Of a stretch of DNA of 11,031 bases, positions 7,603 to 11,031 are shown piece by piece. Under the pieces are notes generated by a model. That model made no database searches, was not told the DNA's origin, and was given only the letters and a program-made list of their open reading frames with translations. This DNA is from an uncultured Clostridia bacterium (lineage in GTDB: Bacteria > Bacillota > Clostridia > Christensenellales > Aristaeellaceae): NCBI GenBank assembly GCA_934631055.1, contig CAKTXP010000069.1:1-11031 (forward strand). The letters run 5' to 3'. The translations under genes and the position numbers were made by a program. Position 1 is the first letter of the stretch. The number at the start of each line of letters is the position of its first letter.

Positions 7603-8346
7603 ATGTTTTGTCCCCATTGTCATAATAAGATCCCGGACGGCTCGAACATCTGCCCGCTGTGCTATGCGAATCTGGCGGGCGTGAAGCCTGAGCGCGACGA
7701 ATCGGGAAGCGGCGAGGAGAAGCAGCCCCGTCCGGCGCAGAAGAGCGCGCCCCGCAAGAACACCAAGACGGCATACGCCAAGGGAAGCAGGCAGAGCCGA
7801 CGCAGTCAGGATCGCACGCCGATGATTATCGCAATCGGCTTGATCCTGATCCTGGTGCTGATTATCGCGATGATCGTGCGCTCGATGTTCACGGCAGGCA
7901 CGCCGACGACCATCAACACGCCGCAGCCGCAGCAGCAGGTTCAGGAGACGCCCGAGAACAACTTTATCGTATTCGGCGCGACGAACACGCCTGCGCCAGT
8001 GCTGACCGCGACGCCGAACATCGAGATCACGCCGACGCCGGAACCCGTGCAGCAGACGACGACCGTCACCTATAAGACGCTGCGCAAGGGCGACCAGAGC
8101 GTGGAGGTTAAGCTGATGCAGGTAGCGCTGACCGAGCTGGGATACCTTAAGGGCGCGGCGGACGGCAACTTCGGCACGGCGACCAAGACGGCAGTCGAAG
8201 CCTTCCAGAAGGACAACGGGCTGGATGTGGACGGCATCGCGGGCGCAAAGACGCTTGAAAAGCTCTATTCGCTCTCGACCGTAACGCCTCCGCCAGATAT
8301 CACAGTGACGGCGGCGCCGGGCGATATTCTGGATCTGCCGGGCTAA
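7603..8346 (+). CDS. Zinc-ribbon, single-pass membrane protein with peptidoglycan-binding domain
   Basis: This 247-residue protein has an N-terminal zinc ribbon, FCPHC...CPLC, with cysteines at 3, 6, 17 and 20. A charged linker rich in Lys, Arg and Ser (28-72) follows. One transmembrane helix (73-95) precedes a Thr/Pro/Gln-rich spacer (99-155), and a peptidoglycan-binding type 1 domain covers about 160-222. That domain shows LRKGDQSVEVKLMQVALTEL, then DGNFGTATKTAVEAFQ and DGIAGAKTLEKL, the usual repeat features. Positive charge before the helix suggests the ribbon stays inside and the binding domain reaches the wall. The ATG follows GGGAGGG by six bases. The next gene encodes an L,D-transpeptidase, consistent with a wall-related role. 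No catalytic motif is visible. The protein may act as a wall anchor or envelope sensor, but that is inference. Confidence 0.93.
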   Translation: MFCPHCHNKIPDGSNICPLCYANLAGVKPERDESGSGEEKQPRPAQKSAPRKNTKTAYAKGSRQSRRSQDRTPMIIAIGLILILVLIIAMIVRSMFTAGTPTTINTPQPQQQVQETPENNFIVFGATNTPAPVLTATPNIEITPTPEPVQQTTTVTYKTLRKGDQSVEVKLMQVALTELGYLKGAADGNFGTATKTAVEAFQKDNGLDVDGIAGAKTLEKLYSLSTVTPPPDITVTAAPGDILDLPG

Positions 8347-8360
8347 GGAATGAATTACGA

Positions 8361-8519
8361 AAGAGGCTGCTGCGCAGAGGTGCCCTCTCAGTCACTTCGT
8401 GACAGCTCTCCCAAAGGGACAGCCAAGAGGTTACAGGCTTTCATGAGCCTGCGGCTCTTGTCTTGCCTTGGGGAGAGTTGCGCGAAGGGGCGTGGAGGGC
8501 GGCGCGGCAGCTTCTTTTT
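8361..8519. repeat. Long imperfect palindromic element (MITE-like)
   Basis: About 160 bp fold back on themselves. The outer arms AAGAGGCTGCTGCGC (8361-8375) and GCGCGGCAGCTTCTT (8502-8516) match at 13 of 15 positions. The main arms 8382-8429 and 8455-8500 both begin with GCCCTC and end with CAAGAG in inverted orientation; by eye about three quarters of the bases pair. The centre holds CAGGCT-TTCATG-AGCCTG (8434-8451). Smaller hairpins sit in the left arm: GTCAC-TTC-GTGAC (8391-8403) and GCTCTCCC/GGGACAGC (8405-8423). ATGAA flanks the element at 8350-8354 and 8520-8524, a possible 5-bp target duplication. I recall similar CAGTCACTTCGTGACAGCTCTCCC repeats scattered in gut Clostridia, but cannot check copy number. 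No transposase is encoded. The T-run after the right arm could also make it a terminator for the upstream gene. Confidence 0.75.
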
Positions 8520-8537
8520 ATGAAAACGGGGTTTGAC

Positions 8538-10139
8538 ATGAAAAAGCATTTCTTTTTTCTCACCTTGATGGTGCTTCTGCTGACGGCGGCGTGCGCGCTT
8601 GCCGCGCCGGAGCTGACGAACATCATGGCGGATGATTCGGAACTCATCTCCGGACAGGACGGATGGTACTTCGATTTTGAAACGACGGAGGGCGGCACGC
8701 TGGCAATGCGCCTGTACAGCGGAGATACCGGCGAATTTGTCTGTGAGCTTGGCACGGCGCAGGTTGAAGAGGGAACCGGACGCATCAGATGGGACGGCAT
8801 GAAGGCGGACGACACCGCCGTTCCGGAAGGCAACTATATGCTCATGGTTCAGCTGCGCAACTACTGGGGAGAGGAAAGCGAACAGCAGCTCCTTTCGCTG
8901 CACATCTATGACAGCGAGGAGAGCGCGCAGGCGAACACGCTCGACCTGAGCCTGCTTGACGATGCGCAGGAAGTGCAGAGCTGGGACGGGCCGCAGACCG
9001 AGCAGGCCGCTGTCGCGGCGGCGGAGGACGGAAAGAAGCCCGTGCCGCAGGCGACGAGCTTCTGGGACATGGATCCGGACGCGTATGACCTGACCGACCC
9101 CGATCATCAGCAGGCAATCTGGGATCTGATGATGCAGCCCATCACGGTAATGGACGTCGGGCAGACGGAACACGTCTATCCGACGAATACGCCGGGCGGC
9201 GACCGCAAGCCGTATGAGCAGAACTGCGCGGGCGAGCTGCACGGGCAGAGCCAGGGCGTGCATGTATTGGAAGAGGACACAGACGGAGACGGGTATGTCC
9301 TCATCGAGGCCTATTCCAACGACGGAACCAAGACGGATAACGAACACATGGAATCCCTGAACGCGAAGAAGATACAGGGCTATGTCAAAAAGAGCATCCT
9401 GTTTGAGGCAACGCCGTCGAGCAAATATGCGCTGCTGGTGGATAAGCTGCGCCAGAAGATGTACATCTTTGAAGCGGGCGCGATCATCGGCGAGCTGGAC
9501 GTATCTACGGGATTGAACAACGCCAAGCAGCCCTACAACGAATCTCCGGCGGGCGAATACATCACGGTGAGCAAGGTCGGCGATTTCAACGCGGGCGGCG
9601 GCACCATCGGACGCTTCGCCATCCGAATCAACGGCGGTACGCTGCTCCACGAGGTGCTGCATGACACGGCGGCGGACGGAACGCGCATCTATACGCAGTA
9701 CGAAGCGCAGCTGGGCATGAAGGCGAGCCACGGCTGCATCCGCATTCAGCGGCGCGCCAATGCGCAGGGGCAGAACATGCAGTGGCTCTGGAACAACCTG
9801 GAGAACAGGACGAAGGTCTTTATCTGGGACGATCAGGGGCGGCAGATGTATGAGCCGGAACTGCCGGACAGCGGTTTGCAGCTCTACCGCAATCCGAACG
9901 GCGGAAGCAACTATCACATCGACGAGAACTGCTCCGGCGTCAAATCGAAATTCCTGCCGCTGACGGGCGATTTTACCTATGGCGATTTGGAGAAGGACGA
10001 GTTCAAAAAGCTGACGCCCTGCGCATCCTGCGGCGCGCCCGCGCGCCCGGAAACGCTGTACGAGCGCTATGTATTTGAAGCCGAACAGATTGGCGCGGAA
10101 GTGACGGAGGACATGAAGGCGAAATTCGGCATCCAGTAA
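8538..10139 (+). CDS. Secreted L,D-transpeptidase (YkuD domain) with C-terminal Cys/His module
   Basis: This 533-residue exported protein is predicted to form 3-3 type peptidoglycan cross-links or attach wall proteins. The signal peptide MKKHFFFLTLMVLLLTAACALA (1-22) has an ALA-A cleavage site; the TAAC within it is a poor lipobox. A FlgD-like Ig fold (about 27-125) shows GRIRWDGMKADDTAVPEGNY. An acidic Ala/Gln-rich linker follows, then an SH3-like segment (about 200-290, ending GYVKKSILFE). The YkuD domain (about 296-432) includes LLHEVLHD (369-376) and the catalytic ASHGCIRI (396-403; Cys400). The tail has YH (459-460), C465 and PCASC (494-498), a likely metal-binding site. I chose ATG 8538 because the signal peptide begins there. 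ATG 8520 is an in-frame alternative, and further upstream the frame runs into the palindrome. The ribosome binding site (ACGGGG) is weak. Confidence 0.94.
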   Translation: MKKHFFFLTLMVLLLTAACALAAPELTNIMADDSELISGQDGWYFDFETTEGGTLAMRLYSGDTGEFVCELGTAQVEEGTGRIRWDGMKADDTAVPEGNYMLMVQLRNYWGEESEQQLLSLHIYDSEESAQANTLDLSLLDDAQEVQSWDGPQTEQAAVAAAEDGKKPVPQATSFWDMDPDAYDLTDPDHQQAIWDLMMQPITVMDVGQTEHVYPTNTPGGDRKPYEQNCAGELHGQSQGVHVLEEDTDGDGYVLIEAYSNDGTKTDNEHMESLNAKKIQGYVKKSILFEATPSSKYALLVDKLRQKMYIFEAGAIIGELDVSTGLNNAKQPYNESPAGEYITVSKVGDFNAGGGTIGRFAIRINGGTLLHEVLHDTAADGTRIYTQYEAQLGMKASHGCIRIQRRANAQGQNMQWLWNNLENRTKVFIWDDQGRQMYEPELPDSGLQLYRNPNGGSNYHIDENCSGVKSKFLPLTGDFTYGDLEKDEFKKLTPCASCGAPARPETLYERYVFEAEQIGAEVTEDMKAKFGIQ

Positions 10140-10172
10140 GCGCGGACAGAACCGACAATTCAAAAGTCAAAA

Positions 10173-10211
10173 GACCGTTCTGCTTTCTTTGCGAAAGCGG
10201 ACGGTCTTTTT
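10173..10211 (+). terminator. Intrinsic terminator after the L,D-transpeptidase gene
   Basis: GACCGTTCTGCTTTC (10173-10187) pairs with GAAAGCGGACGGTC (10193-10206) across a TTTGC loop, with one bulged base in a stem of about 14 bp. It is followed by TTTTT (10207-10211), with matching A residues upstream. It lies 33 bases after the stop codon at 10139 and is a textbook Rho-independent terminator. Confidence 0.92.
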
Positions 10212-10300
10212 AAATAATGAATTTTAAATAAACGGATTATTCAACGTAAAAATATTAACACGCAAAAAAGAATAAAAATTGAATATCTATAAAATTGTTA

Positions 10301-10329
10301 TTGCAAAATCGAAAACAGCATGATATACT
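10301..10329 (+). promoter_or_regulatory. Predicted promoter of the amino acid ABC transporter gene
   Basis: TTGCAA (10301-10306) and TATACT (10324-10329) are spaced by 17 bp, with TG at 10321-10322 forming an extended -10. Transcription would start near 10336. It is the same hexamer pair seen ahead of the zinc-ribbon gene. Confidence 0.65.
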
Positions 10330-10417
10330 ATCGCCACGTCGAATCAAAAGAAAACAAAAAATGCAGAATAAACGGAAATAAGAGCGAATATACAGGGATA
10401 TATGAGATTCGATGCAG

Positions 10418-10442
10418 GATTTGAAATTTAAAAATTCAAATC
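10418..10442. repeat. 25-bp AT-rich near-palindrome in the ABC gene leader
   Basis: GATTTGAA (10418-10425) is perfectly inverted as TTCAAATC (10435-10442). The inner TTT/AAA also pairs, leaving one A-A mismatch on each flank of the central A. It lies about 90 bases after the predicted start point and 53 bases before the start codon. It could be an operator or a weak mRNA hairpin; no specific regulator is recognised. Confidence 0.5.
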
Positions 10443-10495
10443 GCAAAATCATGCGTGCAGGAACGCGCGTCAACGACGACGGGAGTGTTTTAGAG

Positions 10496-11031
10496 ATGAT
10501 CAAGCTGAAGAACGTGCATAAGACATTCGGGCATCTGGAAGTGCTGAAAGGCATCGATCTGGAAGTCGCGAAGGGCGAGAAGCTGGTCATCATTGGACCG
10601 AGCGGCTCGGGAAAAAGCACGCTGATCCGCTGCATGAACGGATTGGAGGAAGTAACGAAGGGCGAGGTCTACATCGACGGGCATCTGATGACACACAAGA
10701 CGCGGGCGGCGCTGAACCGGCAGTATTCCTCGATGGTCTTTCAGCAATTCAACCTGTATCCGCACCTGACGGTGATGGAGAACCTGACGCTGGCGCCTAT
10801 CAAGCTCAAGAAAGTACCGAAAGAAGAAGCGGAAGAGCTGGCGATGGCGAACCTGCGGCGGGTCGGGCTGGAAAAGAAGGCATTCGTTTATCCGACGACG
10901 CTGTCCGGCGGACAACAGCAGCGCATCGCCATTGCGCGGTCGCTGACGATGAAGAATCCGGTCATCTACTTTGACGAGCCGACGAGCGCGCTTGACCCGG
11001 AGATGGTTCAGGAGGTGCTGGACATCATGAT
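10496..11031 (+). CDS. Polar amino acid ABC transporter ATP-binding protein (partial, 3' end outside window)
   Basis: This is the ATPase subunit of a GlnQ-type uptake system for polar amino acids, acting on the inner face of the membrane. The first 178 residues are visible; the family is usually about 240. Walker A is GPSGSGKST (34-42), the Q-loop lies in VFQQFNLYPH (81-90), the signature is LSGGQQQRIAIAR (136-148), Walker B is VIYFDE (156-161) and the D-loop is SALD (164-167). The start ATG follows GGGAG (10481-10485) by ten bases and gives the usual opening MIKLKNVHKTFG. In-frame ATGs at 10412 and 10451 would add 28 or 15 residues but lack a ribosome binding site. It is transcribed from its own predicted promoter. 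Permease and binding-protein genes would be expected beyond the window. The exact substrate cannot be told from the ATPase. Confidence 0.96.
   Translation, partial: MIKLKNVHKTFGHLEVLKGIDLEVAKGEKLVIIGPSGSGKSTLIRCMNGLEEVTKGEVYIDGHLMTHKTRAALNRQYSSMVFQQFNLYPHLTVMENLTLAPIKLKKVPKEEAEELAMANLRRVGLEKKAFVYPTTLSGGQQQRIAIARSLTMKNPVIYFDEPTSALDPEMVQEVLDIM

Larger units (their letters stand above)
10212..10495. other. AT-rich intergenic region and leader of the ABC transporter gene
   Basis: These 284 bases contain no supported gene and are strikingly AT-rich: my hand count for 10201-10440 is about 26% GC, against roughly 50-60% in neighbouring coding DNA. They contain a promoter (10301-10329), a leader of about 160 bases and a 25-bp near-palindrome (10418-10442). 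A tiny reading frame at 10402-10431 encodes MRFDAGFEI but has only a poor ribosome binding site. GC rises again from about 10450. I see no T-box or known riboswitch signature. Confidence 0.55.

Noticed and set aside
8382..8500. CRISPR repeat interpretation of the palindromic region
   Set aside because: The repeats are inverted and nested; there are no regularly spaced direct repeats or spacers.
8463..8537. Longer N-terminus of the L,D-transpeptidase from ATG 8463
   Set aside because: These codons lie within the palindromic element and would bury the signal peptide 25 residues in. Starting at 8538 gives a standard signal sequence.
8388..10163. A 591-codon minus-strand frame opposite the L,D-transpeptidase
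   Set aside because: It is codon-aligned with a clearly real gene, its product is Arg/Leu/Val-rich, and it would run through the terminator and palindrome regions. It is a codon-bias artefact.
10336..10495. T-box or amino acid riboswitch ahead of the ABC transporter
   Set aside because: I found no T-box consensus such as AGGGTGGNACCGCG, no antiterminator/terminator pair before the start codon, and no known riboswitch core.

Overview
The window reads as a GC-rich member of the Clostridia (Bacillota), probably an uncultured gut- or rumen-type anaerobe. This is inferred, not proven. The pointers are strong AGGAGG-type ribosome binding sites, GTG starts, a FeoA-FeoB fusion, DUF1836- and DUF3877-type proteins, Thr/Pro-rich wall linkers, and GC-rich genes separated by AT-rich promoters. 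No rRNA, tRNA, CRISPR array or complete transposon was found.

Layout. Positions 16-2492 hold a small DUF3877-type protein followed closely by a large polytopic membrane protein with a C-terminal beta-rich domain. A bidirectional hairpin terminator (2559-2595) separates them from a convergent feoAB fusion gene on the minus strand (2707-5049), an Fe(II) importer. A divergent promoter region (5050-5242) then drives feoAB leftwards. To the right it drives a second membrane protein (5243-6856), a paralogue of the first, from a consensus TTGACA-17-TATAAT promoter. A DUF1836 putative regulator (6872-7360) follows in the same operon.

Positions 7603-10139 are a cell-envelope block. It holds a zinc-ribbon/transmembrane/peptidoglycan-binding protein and a secreted L,D-transpeptidase with a YkuD catalytic motif and a C-terminal Cys/His module. 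Between these two genes lies a long imperfect palindrome of about 160 bp that looks like a non-autonomous repeat element. A terminator (10173-10211) closes the block. A very AT-rich stretch (about 26% GC by hand count over 10201-10440) follows, with a promoter and a 25-bp near-palindrome. It leads into the first 178 codons of a polar amino acid ABC transporter ATPase, cut by the window end.

How the genes fit together. The two GT-C-like membrane proteins, the peptidoglycan-binding protein and the L,D-transpeptidase suggest a cell-surface theme, with iron and amino acid import as neighbouring housekeeping functions. I see no convincing evidence of a wholly new multi-gene system. The items most worth a second look are the paralogous membrane proteins on either side of feoAB, the palindromic element abutting the transpeptidase start, and the unusual domain mixtures of the two wall proteins.
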